64,000 nt of DNA from Parabacteroides sp. (GTDB taxonomy: Bacteria; Bacteroidota; Bacteroidia; Bacteroidales; Tannerellaceae): NCBI GenBank assembly GCA_019417325.1, contig DXVO01000007.1:96469-160468 (forward strand), read 5' to 3'. Below are positions 8,585 through 16,009 of the stretch, in pieces; position 1 is the first letter of the stretch, and the number at the start of each line of letters is the position of its first letter. The notes beneath the pieces are model-generated. The model saw nothing but the letters and a program-made list of their open reading frames with translations. It ran no database searches and was not told the DNA's origin. A program made the position numbers and the translations under genes.

Positions 8585-10762
8585 TTATCTTAATGTTAAT
8601 GAAACGGTTTGACCTTTGGATGCACGTGAACCGGGGGATATGGATTGTGATACCACTTTTCCCATTCCGCTCAACGTTACTTGCAGACCTTTACTTTCCA
8701 ATAGATAGACTGCATCTTTAGCCCCCATTCCGACTACATTCGGTACGAGGTTTTCGCGGATAGGAACATCCTTCAAGATAATTTCTTTTTCTTCATCATC
8801 CTTTTTGGCTGTTACCCATCTGGTTTCGATACTGTCTGTATTTGCATCTATATCCAGTTTATTCAGTACATATTTTAGCGGGTCTAATTCTCCGGCTTTA
8901 GGTTGGGGCATAAGAACCGCAGTGGAATCGGTATCCATCTTCTTTATGTCGATAGGCATATAGGCGGCATATATTTTCTCGGCAATTGATTTAACCACAC
9001 CTCCGGACATGGTTCCTCCCGAAGGATAACCGATGCGGGGTTGGCGGATAACTACGATACAGGAATATTTCGGTGCATCTGCGGGGAAATATCCACAGAA
9101 AGCGACTTGGTGTCCGCTTCTCCGGTATACACCGCCGGATGCGATTTGTGCCGTACCTGTTTTACCTGCTATCCGGACAATATTGGAATGAACAGCCTTG
9201 CCTGTACCCTTTTCAACAACACCAAGCAACATATCCTTAATAATATCCAGTGTTTTGCTTGAACAGATAGATGAATTGACAACTTCTGTAGAAAAACTCT
9301 GAATAGTTTTCCCGTTGTGGGAGATTTCTCTGGTGAATATAGGACGAACCATTTTCCCATTGTTAGCTATGGCATTGAAAAATGCCAGCGTATAAATAGG
9401 CGGTATCTGGGTTTCATAACCGAAAGACATCCAGGGTAATGCAGTTTTCGACCAATAATGTGCCGTATCATTCGGCATTCTGATTTTAGCACGTCCGGCT
9501 CCTGGTATTTCCAGTTTCAGGTCTTTATTCAAACCGATTTTATATAAGCCTTCAACAAATCTTGTCGGATTTTTCTCATATCCTTTCAGGATTGTTTTTG
9601 CCACCCCGATATTGGAAGAGTACCAGATTGCTTGTTCTACAGAGATACGTCCGTAACCTCCTTTATTATTATTATGGTCGGTCATGCGTGCTCCCTTATA
9701 CATATATATACCGTTACCTACGTCCACTGTATCACTGGGGTGACAGATTCCGTCTTCAAGAGCTACCATAATGGATGCCACTTTAAAGGTAGAACCTGGT
9801 TCTGTCTCATCGGCAACTGCATGATTCTTTTCTTCACCGTATACCCCTTCGCGTATACGTCCCATATTGGTAATTGCCTTTATTTCCCCGGTTTCCACTT
9901 CCATTACCACAGCCGTACCTGAAGCTGCGTCGATCTTTTTCAACATGTCGACCAGCGATTTTTCTGTAATGTCCTGAATGTTGATGTCAATGGTTGTACG
10001 GATGTCCATGCCATCTACCGGTTCTATTTCCGTAACGTTTGTCCAGGCACCGCCAACACGGCGAACAGAGCTTAACCCAGCCTCTCCTCGTAATAGACTG
10101 TCGTATTGCAGCTCCAGACCGTTTTTACCTTTTGTCAGCCCTGTGGTAGGGTCTATTTCCCCGTAAATATCCCCGATGGTACGCGAAGCCAGTGTTCCGA
10201 AAGGTTTCTGGCGTTGGACCATTTCTTTAGTGTAGAATCCGCTTTTGTTGCGATTTAACCGGAGAAACGGATATTTTTTTATTTCTTTCAAGTCGGAGTA
10301 GGAGATACGTCCTTCAATCAAAGGATATTGCCTGTTATTCTTTTTCATGTTCAGTCCCCGCAACAAATGTGCTTTGTATCCTGCCGGTGTCCGGTTCTTA
10401 AATTTTTTGGAGAGATAGAACGACAGCGAATCCACTCCGTTTCGTTTGGAATGGAGGAATGAGTCTACATTCAGCCCTTCCGCTTTGAAGTCGATATATG
10501 TATAATACCGGGGGACACTGGTTGCCATTAATTTCCCATCAACAGAATAGATATTTCCACGTCCGGGTGCAACCAGCAAATTCGGGCGTTTCTGGCTTTC
10601 TGCAACTTTTACCCATTTTTCTTTTTCTATAAAAGCCGTATCGAATGCCCTCACCAAGACACCGATTGCCACTAATCCGAGGAATAGCACGACAATAAAG
10701 TAACAGAATAAAATCCGGTTACTTTTCGGGGTTACTTCATTTGGTTCGATTTCTTCAGCCAT
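8585..10762 (-). CDS. ftsI: Septal class B penicillin-binding protein, FtsI/PBP3-like, with C-terminal PASTA domain
   Basis: Transpeptidase that cross-links septal peptidoglycan in the periplasm. The 725-aa sequence begins with a short cytoplasmic tail and one membrane anchor (about residues 17-38). A dimerisation domain containing RGNIYSVDGKLMATS follows, then the transpeptidase domain with the active-site serine in EPGSTFKVAS, the SSN-type motif in WYSSNIGVAK and the KTGT motif in AGKTGTAQ. The last 60 or so residues form a single PASTA repeat (PNVVGMGAKDAVYLLESKG), a feature of Bacteroidetes FtsI proteins. It lies 2 bp after the small FtsL-like gene, its expected partner, and 3 bp before murE. 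Confidence 0.94.
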   Translation of the reverse strand: MAEEIEPNEVTPKSNRILFCYFIVVLFLGLVAIGVLVRAFDTAFIEKEKWVKVAESQKRPNLLVAPGRGNIYSVDGKLMATSVPRYYTYIDFKAEGLNVDSFLHSKRNGVDSLSFYLSKKFKNRTPAGYKAHLLRGLNMKKNNRQYPLIEGRISYSDLKEIKKYPFLRLNRNKSGFYTKEMVQRQKPFGTLASRTIGDIYGEIDPTTGLTKGKNGLELQYDSLLRGEAGLSSVRRVGGAWTNVTEIEPVDGMDIRTTIDINIQDITEKSLVDMLKKIDAASGTAVVMEVETGEIKAITNMGRIREGVYGEEKNHAVADETEPGSTFKVASIMVALEDGICHPSDTVDVGNGIYMYKGARMTDHNNNKGGYGRISVEQAIWYSSNIGVAKTILKGYEKNPTRFVEGLYKIGLNKDLKLEIPGAGRAKIRMPNDTAHYWSKTALPWMSFGYETQIPPIYTLAFFNAIANNGKMVRPIFTREISHNGKTIQSFSTEVVNSSICSSKTLDIIKDMLLGVVEKGTGKAVHSNIVRIAGKTGTAQIASGGVYRRSGHQVAFCGYFPADAPKYSCIVVIRQPRIGYPSGGTMSGGVVKSIAEKIYAAYMPIDIKKMDTDSTAVLMPQPKAGELDPLKYVLNKLDIDANTDSIETRWVTAKKDDEEKEIILKDVPIRENLVPNVVGMGAKDAVYLLESKGLQVTLSGMGKVVSQSISPGSRASKGQTVSLTLR

Positions 10763-10764
10763 AT

Positions 10765-11106
10765 TTATTTGTATAATTCATAAGGCGGATTTTGAGCCGC
10801 TTCAAGTTCTATACCTTGTTCTTCAATCAATAATTCTATTTGCGACTGACGACTGTTTCCCGTCAACTCGGAGGAAATGGATAAAGCTTCGAAACGAATA
10901 TCCCGAAGTTGCCGCTGGAGGTGGTCTATCTCCCGTAGCTTTTGCATACAGGTGTACCGGTTACCGATGAAGAAGAAAACCAATACAACCACAAGGACTA
11001 TCATCTTTGTGTGCTTAACAATGAAATCTTCTTTTAAAATACCTCCGCCTATGATGTATAGAAAGGAAAGCCGTCTTTCTTTTTTCTTTTTCTTTCGTTG
11101 CTCCAT
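10765..11106 (-). CDS. ftsL: FtsL-like septum-formation protein
   Basis: Small bitopic membrane protein of 113 aa. A very basic N-terminus (EQRKKKKKERR) is followed by a hydrophobic segment at about residues 36-50 (IVLVVVLVFFFIGNRY) and a heptad-rich stretch (LREIDHLQRQLRDIRFEAL), the expected FtsL/FtsB topology and coiled coil. It sits between rsmH and the ftsI-like gene, exactly where ftsL lies in dcw clusters. Sequence conservation in this family is too low for recognition by motif, so the name rests on topology, size and position. Its role would be scaffolding of the FtsQLB complex and activation of FtsW/FtsI. Confidence 0.8.
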   Translation of the reverse strand: MEQRKKKKKERRLSFLYIIGGGILKEDFIVKHTKMIVLVVVLVFFFIGNRYTCMQKLREIDHLQRQLRDIRFEALSISSELTGNSRQSQIELLIEEQGIELEAAQNPPYELYK

Positions 11107-11142
11107 ATAACAAACTCCGTTTTTGTATTGAAAACCGATTAC

Positions 11143-12072
11143 TTAATTTTCAATATCCAATTTCTCCGCTATCCTTAGTTTGGCACTTCTTGAACGGGGA
11201 TTCTTTTCTATTTCCTCGTTGGAAGGAACCATTACTTTATTGTTGACCAACCGGAACGGCGATTTGATATTTCCAAAGAAGTCCTGCTCTATTTTCCCTT
11301 CGAAATTACCTGTCTTCAGGAAGTTTTTAACCATGCGGTCTTCCAGAGAATGATAGGTGATAACTACCAGTCTGCCTCCCGGTTTTAAGACCTCCATTGT
11401 TTGTTTAAGCATATCTCTCAGGGCCTTCATCTCATCGTTTACTTCTATGCGAAGTGCCTGAAAAACCTGGGCAAGAAATTTTTTTTCCTTGTCTTTCCCA
11501 GTAAAAGGCTTGATAACTTCCAGAAAATCTCCGATTGTTTCTATTTTTTTTGTTTCCCGGCTACGGACCAGCAATGAAGCCAGTTTACGGGAAACTTTCA
11601 ACTCACCGTACAGGTAAAATAAGTTGGCCAGTTCTTCTTCCGGATATGTATTTACAATATCGGCGGCAGTTCGTCCGGCACGTGTATTCATACGCATATC
11701 CAGGGCTCCTTCAAAACGGAAAGAGAAACCTCGCTCCCTGTCATCAAAATGATGGGAAGAAACGCCCAAGTCTGCCAGTAAGCCATCCACATTGCCTGCG
11801 GCGTTGTGGTACTGCATAAAATTATATAAATAACGGAAGTTACTGCGGACAAAAACAAAACGATCGTCCTCCGGTATATTACTTTCGGCATCGGCATCTT
11901 GGTCAAATCCATAAAGTCTCCCCTTGTTATCTAGCCGGCTCAGGATTTCACGCGAATGTCCTCCTCCTCCAAATGTCACATCTACATATATTCCTGAAGG
12001 GTGAATACTTAATCCCTCTATACTTTCCTGAAGCATTACCGGTACATGATAGCAAACCTCTTTTTCTTCCAT
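11143..12072 (-). CDS. rsmH: 16S rRNA (cytosine(1402)-N4)-methyltransferase RsmH
   Basis: SAM-dependent enzyme that methylates N4 of C1402 in the 30S decoding centre. The 309-aa length is typical. The N-terminus HVPVMLQESIEGL and the SAM-binding DVTFGGGGHSREIL (about residues 30-43) are diagnostic, as are LLADLGVSSHHFD, RGFSFRFEGALDMRM and the C-terminal NPRSRSAKLRIAEK. It is the first gene of the visible dcw block. The usual upstream partner mraZ is not present: no minus-strand frame of sufficient length lies between here and 13 kb. Confidence 0.97.
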   Translation of the reverse strand: MEEKEVCYHVPVMLQESIEGLSIHPSGIYVDVTFGGGGHSREILSRLDNKGRLYGFDQDADAESNIPEDDRFVFVRSNFRYLYNFMQYHNAAGNVDGLLADLGVSSHHFDDRERGFSFRFEGALDMRMNTRAGRTAADIVNTYPEEELANLFYLYGELKVSRKLASLLVRSRETKKIETIGDFLEVIKPFTGKDKEKKFLAQVFQALRIEVNDEMKALRDMLKQTMEVLKPGGRLVVITYHSLEDRMVKNFLKTGNFEGKIEQDFFGNIKSPFRLVNNKVMVPSNEEIEKNPRSRSAKLRIAEKLDIEN

Positions 12073-12153
12073 TTATTCGCTATTCTGTTAAACTGTTCCT
12101 TAAAATAAAGCAATATAGTTGTCTGATTTACTAAGCATTGCTCTATTGGAGGG

Positions 12154-12185
12154 TAAAAGTACGCATTTCCTTTTTTAACCGCCAA
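12154..12185 (-). promoter_or_regulatory. Possible promoter of the rsmH/dcw cluster
   Basis: On the minus strand, TTG (12183-12185) and TACTTTTA (12154-12161) are separated by 21 bases. The second differs from the TAnnTTTG consensus only in its last base. The leader to rsmH would be about 75 nt. The fit is imperfect, but this is the best candidate upstream of the cluster. Confidence 0.3.
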
Positions 12186-12948
12186 GAAATATAAGAGAAA
12201 AGTAACAAAAAGTTTTCAACAGGTAAGGGGATCGCTTTGTTATTGGCAGGTTATGGAATAAGATGTTTTCTATCGAGTTCACTTTTCTGTTCTTCAGCCG
12301 GTATTCTTTCATTTTGACACTTTGATAAAATAACCTCTTCTCAGTGACCTGTATGGATAAAGATACGGGAGAGATTGCAAATATGCTACTTTCGTGAGGT
12401 TTGTCTTTGTTATTTTGTTTGTATAGTTGTTGGAATATTTACTAATTGATATTTTATATAAATTGATTTATTAGGCGTGGAATTATACGAATTACACGGA
12501 TGAATAAAGATATAAAATGTATTAATCCGTGTAATTCGTGAATCCGCGCCTAAACATATTGTTATACTTATAGGGGTATATAAATCGATTTGATATTTGA
12601 ATCAGCTCTGATTTTACAACCATTATAGCATTGCCTCTCTGTTCTATAGCATCAAAAAATAAGATATCTATGCTTTGATTTCAAAACATATATGCTTTAA
12701 AATCGAAACATATGTGTTTATCTGCGCGGATAGTTGTATTTAGTTGCAGAAATAATTGGAATTAGTTGCAGAGTCTGTTGGAAATATCCTCCGGGAAAAC
12801 AGGAAAAAGGCTCCGGGTAGTGCGCAAAAACATCCTTTTTGCCGGAAAAAAGAGCCTGAAGTTCTCTGGAAAGACTTTTCAGTTAATAGGCTGTGTCACC
12901 GGGAAGGGCTTTATTCTGTAAAAATGAAACTACATAAAACAAAATGCT
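12186..12948. other. Gene-poor intergenic stretch
   Basis: No convincing gene was found on either strand. The stretch holds the long palindromic element at 12471-12553 and low-complexity AT-rich sequence. It also has a short direct repeat near 12669-12714 (ATGCTTTgATTTcaAAACATAT followed by a similar 22-mer) and two copies of TAGTTGCAGA (near 12740 and 12763). A 64-codon open frame at 12756-12950 on the plus strand has no promoter or family resemblance and is not called. Confidence 0.5.
12471..12553. repeat. Long imperfect palindrome, Bacteroidales-type ACGAATTACACGGAT repeat
   Basis: The left arm (12471-12504) starts TTAGGCGTGGAATTATACGA and the right arm (12521-12553) ends TCGTGAATCCGCGCCTAA. 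The arms pair over about 32 bases with few mismatches around a 16-base AT-rich loop. The core ATTACACGGAT is shared with two shorter palindromes in this window (23727-23769 and 28995-29035). This looks like a dispersed REP/MITE-like element; a role as transcript end or as a mobile element is an inference. Confidence 0.65.
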
Positions 12949-12993
12949 GACATTATGCCTTCAATGTTTTTCCCCATCCGGTTATGACAAGCA
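12949..12993. repeat. Upstream copy of the direct repeat flanking the Rpn gene
   Basis: This 45-base stretch contains CTTCAATGTTTTTCCCCATC followed by CGGTTATGAC. It aligns with 14030-14070 downstream of the Rpn-family gene with about five substitutions and two 2-base gaps, in the same orientation. Read on the minus strand it lies at the 3' end of a 30-codon open stretch (12953-13045, ending VITGWGKTLKA then stop) that could be a gene remnant. Confidence 0.6.
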
Positions 12994-13054
12994 GGTCTAT
13001 TTCAGTTTCCGATACCTGCTTCGAAGAATAATCAAAAAACTTGAATCAAAAGCA

Positions 13055-13083
13055 TTGGAGTGAGATAAAGAATGTTATCTTTG
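13055..13083 (+). promoter_or_regulatory. Promoter of the Rpn-family gene
   Basis: TTG (13055-13057) and TATCTTTG (13076-13083) with an 18-base spacer match the Bacteroidetes -33/-7 pattern exactly. Transcription would start near 13087-13090. This makes the ATG at 13115 a better start than the ATG at 13091, which would leave almost no leader. Confidence 0.7.
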
Positions 13084-13114
13084 TGACAATATGTTCATAT
13101 TAAACAAAATAACT

Positions 13115-14029
13115 ATGGAAAATAAGTCAGCATTAGTTCGTTTTGATTGGGCCGTGAAGAGACTTTTGCGTAACAAATCCAATTTTGTTATTCTAGAAGG
13201 ATTCCTCTCCACCCTGCTTGAAGAGAAGATAACGATTGTGCGTTTGCTCGAAAGCGAAGGCAACAAGGATACACGGGATGATAAATTCAATCGTGTGGAT
13301 ATGCTTGCCGAGGACAGCAAGGGGGAGTTAATCATTATCGAAGTCCAGAACAACCGCGAGCTGGATTATTTCCATCGCATGTTATATGGCGCCTCCAAAG
13401 CCGTTACCGATTATATCAACGAAGGCCAGGAATATGGAATTATCCGTAAGGTCTATTCCGTAAACATCGTCTATTTCGAGTTGGGGCAGGGCAAGGATTA
13501 TGTTTATCATGGTTATACCACCTTTCGTGGCATTCATTATAACGATATACTTCAACTCTCTGTACGCCAGCGTGAACAATTCGTCCGTCACGAGGCGGGT
13601 GACATCTTCCCCGAATATTATGTGTTGCGTGTGGATGGTTTTAACGACCAGGCGAAAACACCTCTCGACGAGTGGATAAAGTTCCTTAAAACCGGTGAAA
13701 TCGAACATGACAGTACAGCCCCCGGTTTACAGGAAGCCAGCGAACGCCTGCGTATCGACCAGCTAAGTCCGAGTGATAAGCAGCAGTATTATTCCGATAT
13801 GGAAGCAATCCGTTACCAGCGTAGCGTTATCAAAACCGGCTGGATAGAAGGCCGTGCCGACGGTTTGGTGGAAGGTAAGGCAGAAGGTAAGGCAGAAGGT
13901 AGAGCGGAGGGATTAGCGGAAGGCAAACGTGAGATAGCTGCCAAGTTAAAGAGACAAGGTATTCCGGTAGAAGTAATCACTCAATGTACCGGTTTGTCCT
14001 CGGAAGAGATATCCAAACTCTCCGATTAA
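13115..14029 (+). CDS. Rpn family recombination-promoting nuclease / PD-(D/E)XK nuclease family putative transposase
   Basis: Member of the large Bacteroidetes group of PD-(D/E)XK 'transposase' proteins related to E. coli RpnA-E, whose characterised members are DNA endonucleases that raise recombination. From the chosen start the protein has 304 aa. It begins MENKSALVRFDWAVKRLLR; the nuclease core has RVDMLAEDSKGELIIIEVQ (an ExQ-type D/E-x-K site). The C-terminus carries a run of EG(R/K)A-type five-residue repeats encoded by a small purine-rich tandem repeat at about 13848-13930, then a short helical tail ending EEISKLSD. The gene has its own promoter and stands alone between two imperfect direct repeats. 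Genuine transposition by this family is not established. Alternative start 13091. Confidence 0.85.
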   Translation: MENKSALVRFDWAVKRLLRNKSNFVILEGFLSTLLEEKITIVRLLESEGNKDTRDDKFNRVDMLAEDSKGELIIIEVQNNRELDYFHRMLYGASKAVTDYINEGQEYGIIRKVYSVNIVYFELGQGKDYVYHGYTTFRGIHYNDILQLSVRQREQFVRHEAGDIFPEYYVLRVDGFNDQAKTPLDEWIKFLKTGEIEHDSTAPGLQEASERLRIDQLSPSDKQQYYSDMEAIRYQRSVIKTGWIEGRADGLVEGKAEGKAEGRAEGLAEGKREIAAKLKRQGIPVEVITQCTGLSSEEISKLSD

Positions 14030-14070
14030 GACATTGTCTTCAACGTTTTTCCATCCGGTTATGACCATCA
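14030..14070. repeat. Downstream copy of the direct repeat flanking the Rpn gene
   Basis: Begins at the base after the Rpn stop codon and reads GACATTGTCTTCAACG followed by TTTTTCCATCCGGTTATGAC. It is the partner of 12949-12993. Together they bracket about 1.04 kb containing promoter and gene, compatible with a cassette boundary or a repeated 3' flank carried with each family copy. Confidence 0.6.
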
Positions 14071-14186
14071 TAAAAGGCGAGCCAAAACGTAGCATGATTT
14101 CCCATAACGGGTGGTGCAAGTAAAAAAACCAAGTAGAAGAAAATGGAAAACGTCTGTAAATAAGAATGATTTCCGACAAAAAATAC

Positions 14187-14194
14187 TACTTTTG
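14187..14194 (+). promoter_or_regulatory. -7 element upstream of rex
   Basis: TACTTTTG fits TAnnTTTG perfectly; no clear -33 TTG is found at 18-21 bases. It lies inside the longest possible rex frame, which argues that translation starts downstream of it. Confidence 0.55.
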
Positions 14195-14219
14195 TGCCCT
14201 GCATGTAATGTATGGAACG

Positions 14220-14870
14220 ATGGCTAATGATGAAATGAAGCAAATCTGGAAAGTTCCGGAACCGACTCTTAGAAGGTTACCGTGGTATCTTGCCTTTTTG
14301 AAATTAATGAAGGGGAGAGGTGAGGCTTTTGTATCATCTACCCAGATAGCCAAGGAGATAAATGTGGATTCCAGCCAGGTGGCGAAAGATTTATCGTTTG
14401 TAAATATTACAGGGAAAACGCGTGTAGGCTATGAAGTGGATACGTTGGTAGATGTATTGGAAGACTTCTTAGGTTTCACTTCCCAGCATAAAGCTTTTCT
14501 ATTTGGTGTGGGAAGCCTGGGAGCTGCATTGTTGCAAGACTCAGGTTTGAACCAGTATGGTCTTGAGATTGTAGCCGGTTTTGATGTTCGTAAGGATTTG
14601 GCTGGTTCTGTTATCAATGGTATTCCTGTTTATCATATGGATGATTTTCCTGCTATGCAGAAGAAATACGGGGCAACAATCGGAGTAATAACCGTTCCGG
14701 TTGAGAAGGCCCAGGATGTCACAGACCATATTATTGCTGGTGGAATCAAGGCACTTTGGAATTTTACTCCATTCCGTATACGTGTGCCAGAACATATAGT
14801 TGTGCAAAATACGTCTATGTATGCTCATCTGGCGGTTATGTTCAACCGCTTGAATTCAATAAGTCACTGA
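14220..14870 (+). CDS. rex: Redox-sensing transcriptional repressor Rex
   Basis: Dimeric repressor that reads the NADH/NAD+ ratio and controls fermentation and respiration genes. The N-terminal winged helix contains PEPTLRRLPWYLAFL and STQIAKEINVDSSQVAKDL. The Rossmann domain begins with the NAD(H) loop AFLFGVGSLGAALL, continues through AGFDVRKDLAG, and the C-terminal swap helix includes ALWNFTPFRIRVPE, typical of Rex. From this start the length is 216 aa, normal for the family. Upstream in-frame ATGs exist (14166, 14208), but the first lies before the promoter -7 element. The FAH-family gene follows after 1 bp, so the two are co-transcribed. Confidence 0.95.
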   Translation: MANDEMKQIWKVPEPTLRRLPWYLAFLKLMKGRGEAFVSSTQIAKEINVDSSQVAKDLSFVNITGKTRVGYEVDTLVDVLEDFLGFTSQHKAFLFGVGSLGAALLQDSGLNQYGLEIVAGFDVRKDLAGSVINGIPVYHMDDFPAMQKKYGATIGVITVPVEKAQDVTDHIIAGGIKALWNFTPFRIRVPEHIVVQNTSMYAHLAVMFNRLNSISH

Positions 14871-14871
14871 T

Positions 14872-15486
14872 ATGAAAATTATTGCAGTAGGAATGAATTA
14901 TGCAGCTCACAACAAAGAGTTGCACCATGCGTTGGAACTATCCGAACCGACCATTTTTATGAAGCCGGACTCTTCCTTGTTGAAGGATGGCAAACCATTT
15001 TTTATTCCGGATTTTTCCTCTGAAATACATTATGAAACGGAGATTGTAGTAAAAATAGACCGTTTGGGGAAGAATATAGCGGAACGTTTTGCCTATCGTT
15101 ACTATAATGAGATAACTGTGGGGATAGATTTTACTGCAAGAGATTTGCAAAATAAACTTCGAACCAATGGCTTGCCTTGGGAAATAAGCAAGGCGTTCGA
15201 TAATTCGGCGGCCATAGGCGATTTTATTCCGGTAAGTAGAGTGGAAGATATGGATGCGATTCCTTTCCATCTGGATATAAACGGAAATAAAGTGCAGGAA
15301 GGTAATACAAGGGATATGCTTTTTTCTATTGATAAGATAATCGCTTATGTTAGTCGCTTTTTCACTTTGAAAATTGGCGACTTGATTTATACCGGTACTC
15401 CGGTAGGTGTCGGACCGGTTAAGATCGGTGACCAGTTACAAGGTTATATAGGTAATGAAAAGTTATTGGATTTTTTTGTCCGGTAA
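14872..15486 (+). CDS. Fumarylacetoacetate hydrolase (FAH) family protein
   Basis: A 204-aa short-form FAH-domain protein, likely a metal-dependent hydrolase or decarboxylase acting on beta-keto acids such as oxaloacetate or acylpyruvates; the substrate cannot be read from sequence. Motifs: IAVGMNYAAHNKE at the start, the metal-site region HYETEIVVKIDRLGK, FTARDLQNKLR, and the C-terminal LIYTGTPVGVGPVKIGDQL. It is just the catalytic domain, without the N-terminal extension of larger family members. Coupling to rex suggests a link with redox or central carbon balance, but this pairing may be accidental. Confidence 0.9.
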   Translation: MKIIAVGMNYAAHNKELHHALELSEPTIFMKPDSSLLKDGKPFFIPDFSSEIHYETEIVVKIDRLGKNIAERFAYRYYNEITVGIDFTARDLQNKLRTNGLPWEISKAFDNSAAIGDFIPVSRVEDMDAIPFHLDINGNKVQEGNTRDMLFSIDKIIAYVSRFFTLKIGDLIYTGTPVGVGPVKIGDQLQGYIGNEKLLDFFVR

Positions 15487-15623
15487 TTTTAGAAAGAAGC
15501 AGATTTAGGTTATTTGAGAGTTAAAAATTAAGTATAAATGTTTAATTCTGCTCTCTACTTTATAAAAAACCTATAATATAAGGATATTTATCCAAAAAAT
15601 CATGCGAGTTCCGAAGGATTATC

Positions 15624-15631
15624 TATTTTTG
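15624..15631 (+). promoter_or_regulatory. -7 element of a putative non-coding transcript
   Basis: TATTTTTG fits TAnnTTTG. A -33 TTG is not obvious at the expected distance. It stands about 140 bases after the FAH-family stop and opens the region that ends at the terminator hairpin 15894-15930. Confidence 0.4.
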
Positions 15632-15635
15632 TAGT

Positions 15636-15930
15636 AGTAACTGAGGATATTTCCCATTTTACGCTTAAATGAGTATAATCAAAGGACGAGTTCTATATGT
15701 GATTTCGTTCTTTTAAAGATATTAAGATAAAAACAATTTTACGGTTTGTGTGGGTTTGGTGATTTCTTAGGTAATTACCACCTAAGTATCCCGGGAGGGT
15801 GAACAAGCATCCGATTTATATTTAAATACTAAAATAATGAAATTAAAAGTACGTCTGCCAGTAATCTTGTGAAGGATGGGCGCAGAGAAACAGACTCCGG
15901 GAGTATTGAACTTTCGGAGTTTTGTTTTAT
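15636..15930 (+). ncRNA. Putative structured RNA or long structured leader, about 295 nt
   Basis: Between fahA-like and GSCFA genes is a 523-bp stretch without a good gene. It has a promoter-like element at one end and an intrinsic terminator at the other. Inside are a perfect 7-bp hairpin (CTTAGGT near 15766, ACCTAAG near 15780) and two copies of ATCCCGGGA (near 15788 and 15929). Two very short frames also occur: 15669-15716, MSIIKGRVLYVISFF, and 15838-15873, MKLKVRLPVIL. It does not show the hallmarks of RNase P RNA, tmRNA or SRP RNA. It could be a 6S-like or other small RNA, or an attenuated leader of the downstream gene. Evidence is promoter, terminator and hairpins only. Confidence 0.4.
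15894..15930 (+). terminator. Intrinsic terminator closing the putative RNA
   Basis: ACTCCG (15894-15899) pairs with CGGAGT (15915-15920), extended by AG/CT pairs inside, and is followed by TTTGTTTTAT. It lies 80 bases before the GSCFA gene start. Confidence 0.5.
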
Positions 15931-16009
15931 CCCGGGAAGACCTTTATTTGTTTTATTTCGGGGATTTCTATAATATTGCATTTCGCGAACCACTAATAGT
16001 TTATCGTTA

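Noticed and set aside
12756..12950. 64-codon plus-strand frame in the gap before the Rpn gene
   Set aside because: No promoter, no family resemblance, odd composition and repeats within it.
13848..13935. Short tandem repeats as a CRISPR-like array
   Set aside because: The units are 15-base coding repeats without spacers inside a single frame.
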